A DNA stretch of 34,974 nt from Welwitschia mirabilis (lineage: Eukaryota; Gnetophyta; Gnetopsida; Welwitschiales). A program made the position numbers and the translations under genes. This document shows positions 21,816 to 31,849 of the stretch, piece after piece. The number at the start of each line of letters is the position of its first letter. The stretch's first letter is position 1. The DNA is taken from the NCBI GenBank assembly GCA_051453625.1, contig JBOZIK010000001.1:177816482-177851455 (forward strand), read 5' to 3'. Below the pieces are notes generated by a model that did not search any database, was not told where the DNA came from, and worked only from the letters and a program-made list of their open reading frames with translations.

Positions 21816-24800
21816 ATGTATGCAGCGGTTTCGCAGTTGCAGAATCAGCAACAAGGGGGAGGAGGAGGCATCGATCAGCAACAGAGAATCAAGCATCAGC
21901 AAGAAGCTCTCATGCAACAGGCCATGCTTCAGCAGCAACAACACTCCCTCTATCATCCCGGTCTTTTGGCACCTCTTTCGCAGGTACTCATTTATTATGC
22001 CCTCGATTACCCCGCGTTTTAAAGGTTTTCTCATAGTTCGCTTCCGAAACAATTAGTCCCGTAGGTGTCCGCTTTTACCGTTGAAGACATTCCAGGTCAC
22101 TCAGGTCGCAGAGCATACATTTTCTTTCAAGTCAACTGTCGTATGCCACTTCATTTTATCTCTTTATGCTTCCTACTATCGAGGGCAAAATTGGTTTAAT
22201 TAACTTGTGGTAATGATGTTCTCTAATTTTCATTTTTGATATTATTTCAAACTGAGGACGGACGTCTCAGACTATGCTTATTAGACTTTATGGCCGAAAG
22301 GTAGCTTTTTCTATTTTTGAGAGATAGTCAACTGTTTAGGTTTTAAACCATGTGTTATGCCAGACAGCCAACAATTTGTCTGTCTCTGCTAAGATAGATA
22401 AAATGAAATTTCATCTTTCTATATTGTTTAATGATAAACCGAATCTACTAGTGTTATATTTCGTTGCTAGTTATGACGCATTTTGAAGATGTAGTTTTGG
22501 TGCTCCTTTCCTTTTGGTTGTGTTTACATCTTGAACTTGGTTCATTTTTGTTTGTTTTTAAGGCCGTATTCGCTACTTATTAACATCAGCGGATATGCTT
22601 AGACGCAAAAGAATGGCTTGTAGTATTCGTTTTTAAACATGCTCTACTGCCTGGGTAAACAATTAGCCATTCTTTTCTTCATTAGCTTCGAGAAGTAAGT
22701 TTCTTATTATTTAATATCTAGGCAGTTTGCGTTGGTTGCTCAGACGTTTAGAATGAGAATCTAGATATTTTATCTGTTAATTCCATGACCATAAGAAAAT
22801 AATGTCTTACCCTTTAAAACTCTTAGTACTCATGCATATCGGTTCATAGGTGATCAGGAATGGCTAATTTCCAAATAAAAACCAGGTCGTTAATCAACTA
22901 AGATAATTTTTTTTTTCTTTTTAATTATTTGGATGCAAGGTGAGGGCATGACACATCGGAGTTTTAGCTTCTTGTTACTTAGACTTTGCCGTTTGGTTTC
23001 TTTATTAGTTATTTTCTTTTCTGGTTGGTGATTTGAAGGGAGTTTTACGCCTCTATTTTGCGTTAGATAGTCTCAACTGGAGGCTCAAAAACTTAACAGA
23101 TTTTTGAAGTAGTGTCAACTGGAGCCTCAAAAACTTGATAGATTTTTGAAGCATTATTTGTTAGATCTTTCTTTTATCGTTTATTTCATTTTATTTTTTT
23201 CTTTTGCTTTACGATTGCGTTTTGCAGATTGAGCCAATTGGAAGTGGAAATCTGCCACCAGGGTTTGATTCAAGTTCATGCCGCAGTGTGTGAGTGCACT
23301 GTCCAGGATTCTACACTTTCAAACTTTATTTTTTTATTTTTTATTTTTTTTTGCTCTTTTCAACGTTCTATAGGAGCCTTTTCTTCATGGTGTACTTGTT
23401 CCTCTATCAGCGGTGTCTTTTACTCCCAGTGAAAAACAAGTTCTTTGTTTATTCTATTAAGATCTGCGTCAGGATTTAGTACAGAAAGTAGATTTCACAA
23501 AGTACCATTTGCAACTTGTCATTTACTTTTGTTCAATGTTTGGCTTTATGTTGCTGCAGATACGTGGGAAATGTACATTCCAATGTGACAGAGGCACTCC
23601 TTGCTGAGATTTTTTCTAGCATTGGTCCACTTGAGGGTTGCAAGCTCATTAGAAAAGAAAAGGTAGAGTACTATGTCTCATAAATAAATTTGTATCTTCC
23701 TTTAGTTTTATGTACAATTGGAGCTCAGATGTATGTATCTTGTCACATGTTGTTTGTGTTATGGTGAGATGAACTTACTCTATTTATGTAGAATAAGATA
23801 GACACATTCTTGTTTGGAAGCTACATGGTGCATTAAGACTTTATAACAACTATTCAAAATGAAATGGGTTAGGTAACATTTTTTCCCTTTTGCAGTCATC
23901 TTATGGATTTGTTGATTACTATGACCATAGAGTTGCTGCGAATGCCATCTTAACTCTTAATGGAAGACACATGTCAGTCGCATCATCTCTCTCAGCTTGT
24001 TTTAGTTCTAGCTGTTTGGCATTAGTATGTTTTTGTTTTGAATTTATTTATTACTATTGATGTCTTGATTGTGCAGATTTGGTCAGCCAATTAAGGTTAA
24101 TTGGGCATTTACAAGCGGACAAAGAGAAGATACCACAGGTTAAAGTCATTGTATTTTATGGATATTCATCACTCAGTTCGTACTATTGCAGTATGCTTTA
24201 CTATATGACTATGTTCNNNNNNNNNNNNNNNNNNNNNNNNNNNNNNNNNNNNNNNNNNNNNNNNNNNNNNNNNNNNNNNNNNNNNNNNNNNNNNNNNNNN
24301 NNNNNNNNNNNNNNNNAAAGTCATTGTATTTTATGGATATTCATCACTCAGTTCCTACTATTGCTGTATGCTTTACTATATGACTATGTTCGATTGGGAC
24401 ATACGTTTTGTTTATAGGGCATTTCAGCATTTTTGTTGGAGACATAAGTGCAGAGGTTACAGATGCAAACCTTTATGCCTGCTTTTCTATATACCCCAGC
24501 ATATCGTAAGTCTAAATCTCCATATATAGACTTTAGATAAACAAGTTCTCATTTCAAGACTCTCGTCCAATTATTATTTGTGTTTAAATGTTATTTTGAA
24601 AGTTGAAATGATGAAATTATTTTATCACTTTCAAGTATTCTATTTTAAATTTTACATCTTGAATACACAGTGATGCACGGGTTATGTGGGATCAAAAATC
24701 GGGCAGGTCAAGGGGTTTTGGTTTTGTTTCTTTTAGAAATCAACAGGCAAGTTTGTCTTTTATGATATTATTCATCCTTAAACATGCTTTTTAATTTCCC

Positions 24801-26111
24801 AATAAGGATTGTTTTTGCTTATCAGAATTGTAGTGTAAATCGTTAGTTATCTAAAGATGGTGAAATCATGTTTATTTCAGGATGCTGAAAATGCTATAAA
24901 AGAAATGAATGGTAAGTACTCCTTTATATTTTTTTCCCTCCCTCCTTGTACATTTTCATCTAGGAATGAAATGAAGGATACCTACAGGGGGCCTTAAGTA
25001 GTGGAAAATAGGCTAGACTGTTACAGTGATGATGGTTAGATGACCACCTTTAAAACTTTTCCACAGGAAAAATTCTTGGAAGTCGGCAGATTAGATGTAA
25101 TTGGGCTACTAAATCCAACACAAATCAAAGTGATGAAAAGTCAAATTCAGAAAATACATCAAACAATCCCTCAGCGAATAGTGTGGATCAGAACGGAGCA
25201 TCTGGAGCCATAGGTCCAGCATGAATAACATATTTTTAGAAATTCTCGTTTACGTTATTTACATTTAACATCATACTCTGTCATGTAGCAGGTGGCCAGC
25301 AAAAATCTGGCAATCAGAATTCTGGTCCAGAAAATAATCCAGCATACACCACTGTTTATATTGGAAACCTTTCCCATGAGGTTGGTTTTTAAAAGTCGAT
25401 AGCATGTTGGTCAGATTACTTATTTCCAGTAATTGGCTATTGTATATTTTACTGTCTACTCAAGTAGCTTAAGTTGAAATTGACTTGTGTGGATCCCAGG
25501 TCACACAAACTGAGTTGCATAGACAATTTTTGACATTAGGCGTTGGCATAATTGAGGATGTTCGTGTTCAAAAAGAAAAAGGTTTTGGTTTTGTACGATA
25601 TCGAACTCATGAAGAGGCTGCCAAAGCTATTTTGCTAGGCAATGGCAAAATTATTTGTGGAAAACCTATCAAAGTAGGTTTTGATTTTTGTACTGATTCT
25701 TTATGAGAGAGATGTTAACAGAATGTGTTTGTGTAGATTTTAAGGGTTCTAAACAGACTGTTCTTTTTGCAGTGTTCATGGGGCAGCAAACCCACCCCTC
25801 CTAATGCAACATCTAATCTGTCTACTCAGACTGCTGTAAATTTTCCGGGTGTTGTAGCTGGGCCAGGTTTGAACCAAGGGTACTCTGCTGCTGATTTTGT
25901 TGCATATCAACAACAATTGAACATGACACAGGGAGGCATAGGTCAACCATTATTGCCTTTGTCTGCTCAGCAAGGTTTGGGTCTCGGTCACGGTCCAATG
26001 GGGGTGGTGGGAACAGGGGCCAATCATAATGTTTATGATAATTTTTCAGCGGGTGCCAGCCTCCCAGCTGCAGCTGCTGCAGCTCGGCAACAGCTCATGT
26101 ACTATCAATAA
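21816..26111 (+). CDS. UBP1: UBP1-type three-RRM RNA-binding protein, 12 exons, 471 aa
   Basis: This matches the plant oligouridylate-binding protein (UBP1) family: nuclear and stress-granule proteins that bind U-rich RNA and affect splicing and mRNA storage. Exons: 21816-21983, 23228-23289, 23560-23662, 23896-23972, 24077-24138, 24418-24505, 24671-24746, 24881-24911, 25067-25213, 25292-25380, 25500-25673, 25773-26111. They join to 1416 nt in one frame. The protein has a Gln-rich N-terminus (about 8-45), RRM1 (RNP2 VYVGNV at 77-82, RNP1 YGFVDY near 114-119), RRM2 (IFVGDI 162-167, RGFGFVSF 201-208), RRM3 (VYIGNL 293-298, KGFGFVRY 328-335) and a Gly/Gln/Ala-rich tail ending in QQLMYYQ, as in the family. 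It is somewhat longer than the roughly 400-420 residues I recall for angiosperm members, mainly in the tail. The ATG has A at -3. Every junction has GT-AG except the GC donor of intron 7. The family call is firm; which paralogue it is (UBP1A/B/C-like) is not. Confidence 0.95.
21984..23227 (+). other. Intron 1, long, with a 42-bp tandem duplication
   Basis: This 1244-bp phase-0 intron separates the Gln-rich exon from the RRM exons. It contains two adjacent 42-bp copies starting with TCAACTGGAG at 23073 and 23115 that differ at only a few positions. Long first introns near the start codon often carry expression-enhancing signals in plants, but nothing specific is visible. Confidence 0.8.
24217..24316. 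other. Assembly gap, 100 Ns, in intron 5
   Basis: Exactly 100 Ns, the usual placeholder for unknown length, lie inside intron 5 (24139-24417). The 75 bases left of it (24142-24216) recur right of it (24317-24391) with only two differences, so the gap probably joins two overlapping contig or haplotype ends. Removing the repeat would leave an intron of about 104 bp, similar to its neighbours. Exon sequence is not affected. Confidence 0.9.
24747..24880 (+). other. Intron 7 with GC-AG splice sites
   Basis: The RRM2 frame reads ...SFRNQQ and must stop at CAG, directly followed by GCAAGT. The next exon resumes as [10 protein letters not shown] after TTTCAG. Using the nearby GT four bases later (24751) would shift the frame into a stop. 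GC-AG is a minor but regular class of U2 introns, and CAG|GCAAGT is its strongest donor form. Confidence 0.85.
25214..25291 (+). other. Intron 9, weak donor and tandem TAG/CAG acceptor
   Basis: The donor is ATAG|GTCCAG, poor after the first two bases. The end reads TGTAGCAG: both TAG (25286-25288) and CAG (25289-25291) keep the frame, so the mRNA may carry or lack one Ala codon (GCA) before GGQQ. If the intron is kept, translation stops at TGA four codons on (G-P-A-stop), between RRM2 and RRM3. Confidence 0.75.
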
Positions 26112-26300
26112 TACTACTAGAGAAAATAGCTTCTAGCATTTTAGAGTTATGGAGTTTTATTTTTGAACACAGGCCTTGAAAAAGTGAAGAGTAACATTTG
26201 AATATAGTAAACTTGTCAGGATTTAATGTTTGATTATGCTTCTTTGGATTAGAAAGTTTAATATAGGTTTTGCATATTGTTGTACGGGTTTCTAAGATAC
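26112..26300 (+). other. Probable 3' UTR of the UBP1-type gene
   Basis: The sequence after the stop codon is T-rich and non-coding, as expected for a plant 3' UTR. No exact AATAAA was seen in the first 190 bases, and the cleavage site cannot be fixed from sequence. TTTGCATATTGTTGTA at about 26268-26283 may be a far-upstream element. Confidence 0.4.
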
Positions 26301-28360
26301 GAATTTACTATCATCAAGTGTTATTTACGATGAAAAAGTACATTTTGATTTTTGTTGCAATGCAGAGGCTTATTGAATTTTTGCAGTTTCATTTTGTGCC
26401 ATTGTTTTGCATGCCAATTTTTTGTCCTATTCATATTCAAACCTCTGCAACTTTTTGTGATCACAGTTTTGGCTCTCAATTCTAGACTCAAAAAGGTGGT
26501 CTTAGGCCCTACAAAGTGATTTTGGCTGACTTGATCATGTGAAGTGCCACTGTTAGGCACTGCAAAATATCGCAAACTTGCTGTCCAAGATATAAGGCAA
26601 TGCAGGGGCTGCAAATCTTGCTAGAATAGTGGCTGTCATAAAATGCAGCACAGTTTTGTGTCTGCAGTGTGCTATATTTTTTGATACAGCTTTGTATTTT
26701 TCTTTCTTTGCTTCCGCGGCTAGTTTCTTCAATCTGATCATTTTCTTTTTAGCATGATTTTGCTGTGTTTGTAGAAGAGAGTTAAATTGACATATTGCAT
26801 GTAAATTCAAATTGGATTGGGTGGGAGTGTTTTAACGTTGGAGCTCCAACCCTGGTGCACATAGTAAGGTTTAGAAGTCTATGTAAGGGATGTTAAATTT
26901 AATTGAATTTTAGAGGAAGGGCGAATTCTGAAATGGCATGTGGCCTGTTAAGCTCTTAAGTGGCGTGAGGAGCAAAGGTTGGGAGGGGCAAGGTAAGGGG
27001 TGGAAATGGAGCAGTTTTCTTCTTTAGAAGAGCTATAAGATGATTGTCTGGAGCATGGTGTGACCCTTCAGATCCTACAAATTATGGCTGACCGGTGCCT
27101 AAGGATTGCCGGAGTCTGGACGCTCACACACCTTTTCTGCTTTTCCTTCATGATAGTGCCTTGCCTGACGGAGAGTGGTGATAGAATTTTTGTATTTGCT
27201 TTTTACCAAAGGTCGTTTGGTGATCTGGTCTCCTTGGTGATGGTGGTTTTGCGAAAACTATGGGAAATTGGGATATCGATTAAAATTTTTTAACCGTCAT
27301 CGAGACGTTTTATGTAAAAGAGGTGATATGTGAAAATGTTTTTAAATTAGCACAACCATGAGATGCCTCTTTGCAAAGCAAAATAAAGACTTGTATGAGT
27401 TAAAGAAAGCTAAATGGAAACAATAACGTCTGGACCAACTAAGGAAAGACAAACCCTCACGTCAAAGAAGAGAGAAAAGGTATGGACGGTGATGATAATC
27501 CGCAAAGGGCCACATAAGGTTAGAAACCAAACTTGCAGAAACTAACAAGAGTAAAATAGGAATGTAATAATAACCTTAAACGCTGACTTTATTAGGTTAG
27601 GAGTAAAATTTGAGTATAAAGCAGGCAAGTTCTGAAAAACCAAAGATCAAAGGAGAAACTAAAGTGATGGGAGTAGGGGGAAGTGATTCCATGGTATCAA
27701 AGAGGAATGAAAGTATTCTTGGTGAATTCAGATAAAACCATCCCTATCCCCATTAGGGTTAGAAAGCTGGGGTTAAGAGAGTTGGAGGTGTTTCTTGATT
27801 ATAGCAGTATAACTTTATGATTGTACCATAAGAAGTTTAAAAGGGAAAAGGATTATTTAGATTAGCTGAAGTTGATTCAACGCTTGGGCTAAAGGAGTTA
27901 TGAGATGGATTTAATCACCCTATAGCCTCATACACTGCTTCCAAAGGCTAGTTGTACATTGGCTCCGTGAGCAAATGCAAGGCTTTGTGAGCGTTGGCCT
28001 AGCCTTCCAACTAGAGTGAGCTAGGATTATTGTGTTGTTTCACTCTAACAATGCATGTAAGGGATAACATCTTATTGAAAATTCATGTATTACATGACCA
28101 GTGATAGAGGCCAAGCGACATACAAAGGACTAATCGTTGGTTCTCAGCTTTTTTTTAAAATTTGGTAGCAATGTGTGAGTACCTCTTTGATCCATCTGTA
28201 GGAAGTTAATTCTTGGGTTTAGTGATAGAAATATTGACTAAGATATTGTTAAGTTAGAGAAAATTGATAGTGCTATAGATCAAGATGAAATTTTCATGCT
28301 TTACAAGAAATGTAGATTAGACACAATAGGTTACATAGAGGATGTGGATTGTGTTGTGTT
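26301..28360. other. Intergenic sequence without recognisable gene
   Basis: Open frames at 26321-26614 (-), 26553-26810 (-) and 27060-27293 (+) show no known motif and have the composition of their surroundings. The first may include more of the 3' UTR. No transposon domain was recognised. Confidence 0.4.
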
Positions 28361-28363
28361 TGC

Positions 28364-28387
28364 TTTTTTTTTTTTTTTTTTTTTTTT
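28364..28387. repeat. Poly-T tract of 24 bases, possible retroposon tail
   Basis: An uninterrupted run of 24 Ts is followed on the + strand by GGTAAAGAAAAGGAGG and a GTATATAGG word. This looks like the tail end of a - strand retroposon and faintly resembles the 3' end of LINE copy 1, which reads GTGAAAAATAG then GTATATTAG. No flanking duplication was found. Confidence 0.35.
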
Positions 28388-29790
28388 GGTAAAGAAAAGG
28401 AGGAGAAGGTATATAGGTGCTAAGAGAGGTAAATGCGAAAAGGGCTATTCATCATTTAAACAATTGTGGTGTCATGAGAACCCCATAGGAGGACTCGATT
28501 TTAGATAATTTTATTGGATAATTTTATTGGAAAAGAACTAGCTTAAGTAGTGTTGGAGATCTTTTATAAAGGATTCGCAAAATTTCAGTGTGTCAAGACG
28601 TAAGTCCGTTGAAATGTAACTAAATCCTTATGTGTGGACTTTAGAAATTGTTAATCAATTTTTGAAGAAGAATTAAGAGATAAGCAATGATCTACACAGT
28701 AGACAAGAAGCTTAATGATACAACAATTCGCAAGAGTGACTAGTTTGTTAAGGGCACTTGATTAAATCACTCTCTTTTGTTGTCAAAATAGTCATCGCCT
28801 AGATAGAGTGTAGGCGTAACACTTTTTTCCAAGAAACTTGTCTTTCTTCTTGATTTTTTTCTAATGTGTTTTGCATTCAAAGCATAAGAGGTTGGTGGTA
28901 TTCCAAATTTATGCATGGTTAGACTCATAGCTAACCTAAACACGTATGTTGATGGTAGGAATTTAATAGCTTAAGTATTTAAGACGTAGTTGTAGTCATA
29001 ACATTACCCACACTAAAAGTATGGGTTAATGTTATGAGGTGACTCCCATCTCATGACAAGTTTGGAAACAAGAAGAAATTCAAGGGCAAGAGAGAGGATG
29101 CTGAGAAATTCCACAACTTAGAAGGTGTAAAATGATGTCAACAAAGAATGCTTCAAAAATGAAGCAACACATTTTCTTATTAAAGAAGAACAAAGGTATC
29201 AAAAGGTTCTTCACCCTTGAATGGCAAGCCCTAATTACCAAAGAAATTAAGAGAGGCACTAATTATGCCTACCAACTTACATTGATTGCAATAATAATAT
29301 AATTGGAAATACATATCTGCTAATATGTCCTTAAGAGTATGATGAAGATGTTTCTTTTGCTAAGGAGAAGGTGACGATCACTAACATTGGATCAAACTTA
29401 CGTCTCAACATATGTATTATCTAGTATGTTCTTCAATAGATCAAGAATATCCTGGGTTTTGGTAAATTATGCTAGAATGATGACAATGTGTAATTCAATA
29501 AGAATAGCTGCAAGAGTGTAAAAGTAAGATAATTGTTAAGCATTCTTGCTAATGACCAATACTAAGATGTATACTCTTGAAGTGTATGACAATATGATGT
29601 TCAAGAACTAGATATGGGGGAGATGGCTTTGGGCCCTTTTCTCCATGAAATAGTTTGAGATGTCCTTGAATTCTTTGTTAGTTCCTTCAACTGAGAATGT
29701 AGTTCATAGGCCATAAATTGCATATGTGATATTCACAATTTGGATATGCCAATGAAAAGATCACATAATTAGTTTTTACTTTATTGTGCT
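28388..29790. other. Intergenic sequence, nothing certain
   Basis: Short patches around 29060-29250 have a Lys-rich coding look in broken frames, but no family could be named. A 13-base word (GATAATTTTATTG) is repeated directly at about 28504 and 28517. Confidence 0.3.
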
Positions 29791-29806
29791 TTCTCTCTCT
29801 TTCTCT

Positions 29807-29860
<54 letters not shown>
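29791..29860. repeat. Compound microsatellite (CT)n(GT)25 at LINE copy 2 tail
   Basis: A TTCTCTCT tract (29791-29810) leads directly into 25 perfect GT units (29811-29860). In the LINE's direction this reads (AC)25(AG)n at the very place where copy 1 has its A-rich tail. It therefore probably grew from the tail after insertion. Confidence 0.9.
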
Positions 29861-29861
<1 letters not shown>

Positions 29862-30090
29862 TAAAACAAAAATTTATATTATATTAAAACAAAAGGTAGT
29901 ATAGAAGGGGTGCGAATGCCCTTGGACATAGCATTAGCAAGAAAGCATCAAGCTTCAGACCAAATATGAAAAAGATTAAATGGAACACAACACAAAATAA
30001 ACCAAACTATGAAAAGTATAACAGACACATAAAATAACCAACTCAAAGGCTGAGAGAAGGTTGTTAGTAAACCTTGCATCCTGGAAAAAG

Positions 30091-30501
30091 ATCCTTGTGG
30101 TGCTTCTATATGAGCTTTCTGCCCTGCTCATTTGTTAGAACTTCAAAGGCTTGATTGAGCTACTTGAATGCCTTTGCCTTTTTGGGGTTTTTATCAGGAT
30201 GAAGCTTTAGAGTGTTCTTCTTGTAAATTGTTTTAATAACGCTTAGCAGTGCTCTGTGGCTAGCTCCCAGAATGGCAAATGGGCACTTCTGCATCCTCTT
30301 GATTGTTGCCATGAAGACTGAGCATCGAGCTTCCTCCATGTCTAGCTCCTTTGCTTCGAAATCCTGGTTCAGTGGCAGGGTCTCTCCTTGTTCTTGATTT
30401 GGACAAGGATCCTTTTCTTCCTTTTCTTTTCCCTTATAGGCCTTTTCTGCTTGTCTTGGATGAGGCCTAGTGTGCTTATCAGTATTCAAAGGCATGGTCA
30501 C
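30091..30501 (-). pseudogene. J-domain ORF at the 3' end of LINE copy 2
   Basis: A 113-codon open stretch (30160-30501) starts with a charged, Lys/Glu-rich linker. It then enters a J domain: RMQKCPFAILGASHRALLS, IKTIYKKNTLKL, H-P-D (30193-30201) followed by KNP, then AF and, after one in-frame stop, LNQAFEVLTNEQGRKL. J domains use HPD to stimulate the ATPase of Hsp70. The order and spacing of helices I, II, HPD and III are normal. One stop between the HPD loop and helix III breaks it. It ends about 230 bp before the tail and matches copy 1 (14509-14720). Whether it was the C-terminus of ORF2 or a separate ORF cannot be decided. Confidence 0.85.
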
Positions 30502-30559
30502 CCTTGTCTGCTCATTAGGATTTGGGGATTAGGTCACCCTTATGTGCTCCTTTGGCGAC

Positions 30560-31200
30560 GAGGCTAAACTCGCATTTGTTTCATCTTTGTTCGGTTTCCT
30601 TGCAGATTTTCTTTGCTTCTTTGAAGAGGATTTTTCCTTTTTATGCTTTTGTCTCCTTGGAGAGGGACCTTGAGGGATTTCTTAACTTACCTTTGCTATT
30701 CTTCAGATGGCCATAACCAAACTCGAGTGTCTATTTTTATCTTTCCTTTTAAGAACTTAGAGGAAGAAGTGGGGAATGTTAATCCTCTTCCCTAAGTCCA
30801 AAGCTTCTAGAAATGTGAAATGAATAGCCATGAGTGTTGCAGTGCATTATCATTTCTGCCCCTAAACCCCATAGGGGTGAAAGGGTACTATGAATATGAC
30901 TACTAGAGAGTTTAGGAATACTTCTTGGGAAGAAATGATGAGCTTCCCTTTGCTCCCTCACTTTAACTGAAATTCTTTCTCCTTCTGCTAGGACCTCAAA
31001 GTACTTGGCTAATGCTTCTACTGTCAACTGAATGCTCACTCTTTTAAATTGCATTGAGCCTTCTTTCCAATTCCTGAAAAAAGAAGCGATATCCATTGTT
31101 GGCTCCCCTTTTAGCTTTCACAGGAGGGCTTCCAGCCTATTACCTATACCTTCTCCATAGAGCTGGGTAGTCTTCATAGAGATCCAAGGTCTCCGGTTTA
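30560..31200 (-). pseudogene. LINE copy 2 block between zf-RVT and J domain, function unknown
   Basis: A 105-codon open stretch at 30779-31096 reads ASFFRNWKEGSMQFKRVS, then EALAKYFEVLAEGERISVKV, and ends in a Ser/His/Gly-rich part. It aligns with the 71-codon piece of copy 1 at 15395-15610 over EALL, FKR.S and ...LA..LE. Toward lower coordinates a basic stretch, SPRRQKHKKEKSSSKKQR (about 30610-30665), corresponds to the Arg/Lys-rich linker of copy 1. I do not recognise a known domain. Conservation in two diverged copies suggests it was once coding. Confidence 0.5.
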
Positions 31201-31259
31201 TGTAGAGGAGATACACCCATTGCTGCCTTGATTTTAAGTAAGTACCATTTCAAACTGAG

Positions 31260-31720
31260 TGCTATATTTGTGGGAAGGGGAAGAGGGGCATTCATAAGTA
31301 TAATCTGATTGCGGATTTTTCATATCTGCCAGTTTATCAAATACAAGCTATCTATCTATCATCTTTCATACTCCTTTCTTGCTTTGTAATAATCATTCAT
31401 TAAAGCGATAAGTCATTTGCTCCACGTATACTCTCTAAAAAGGTGGTTACTTGTTTTTGTATTTAATTAATAGATAGGATAATACGGGGAAACAGAAATC
31501 GTCGTTGGATTAAATTATCTATGGTTAGAATTCTATTCTTTTGCATTAGCCAAGAGAAGATTTTAATTTTATTTGGTATAGTGCCTTTCCAAAACTCCTC
31601 TGCCTCTTGAATCTTCCCAAATTTTTTGATTAAGATGGTTTTGGCAGAGTCTTCTAAAGTAGTGCCTATATTATTGAGCTTCTGGTAAGAGTTAATCAAG
31701 TGCTGCCAAAGGTAAAATTC
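31260..31720 (-). pseudogene. zf-RVT domain of LINE copy 2
   Basis: The open piece at 31463-31699 contains FWKGTIPNKIKIFSWLMQK, then LTIDNLIQRRF, the standard start of the zf-RVT domain (W....P.K...F.W......T...L..R). The Cys/His part that should follow is degraded. WQI.KIRNQIILMN at about 31330-31290 corresponds to WQIWCNQNEIIFNN in copy 1. Confidence 0.7.
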
Positions 31721-31849
31721 CCCTTCCTTTCTATCCCATAAGTTGTATTTATATTTGATGAGTTCAGTTCAAGGAAGATCCTTCATGTGCAGCCTTCTTA
31801 TGAATCTACTTACACTTGTTAGGAGATAGTCTTTCAATTTTTGAATCCC

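Noticed and set aside
21625-22056. Several overlapping open frames on both strands around the first UBP1 exon
   Set aside because: They are mirrors or shifted frames of the GC-richer exon 1; only the 21816 ATG frame continues through 11 further exons into RRM sequence.
24079-24417. Open frames running through the 100-N gap
   Set aside because: The frames consist of intron sequence and unknown bases; the exon ends at a clear donor at 24139.
26321-26810. Two - strand open frames downstream of the UBP1-type gene
   Set aside because: No known motif, AT-typical composition, and they overlap probable 3' UTR and flank; no evidence for a gene.
28013-28046. Inverted repeat AGAGTGA...TCACTCT
   Set aside because: Seven-base arms with a 20-base loop are expected by chance in a window of this size.
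29060-29520. Lys-rich, possibly gag-like coding traces
   Set aside because: No ordered family motifs could be aligned and every frame is interrupted.
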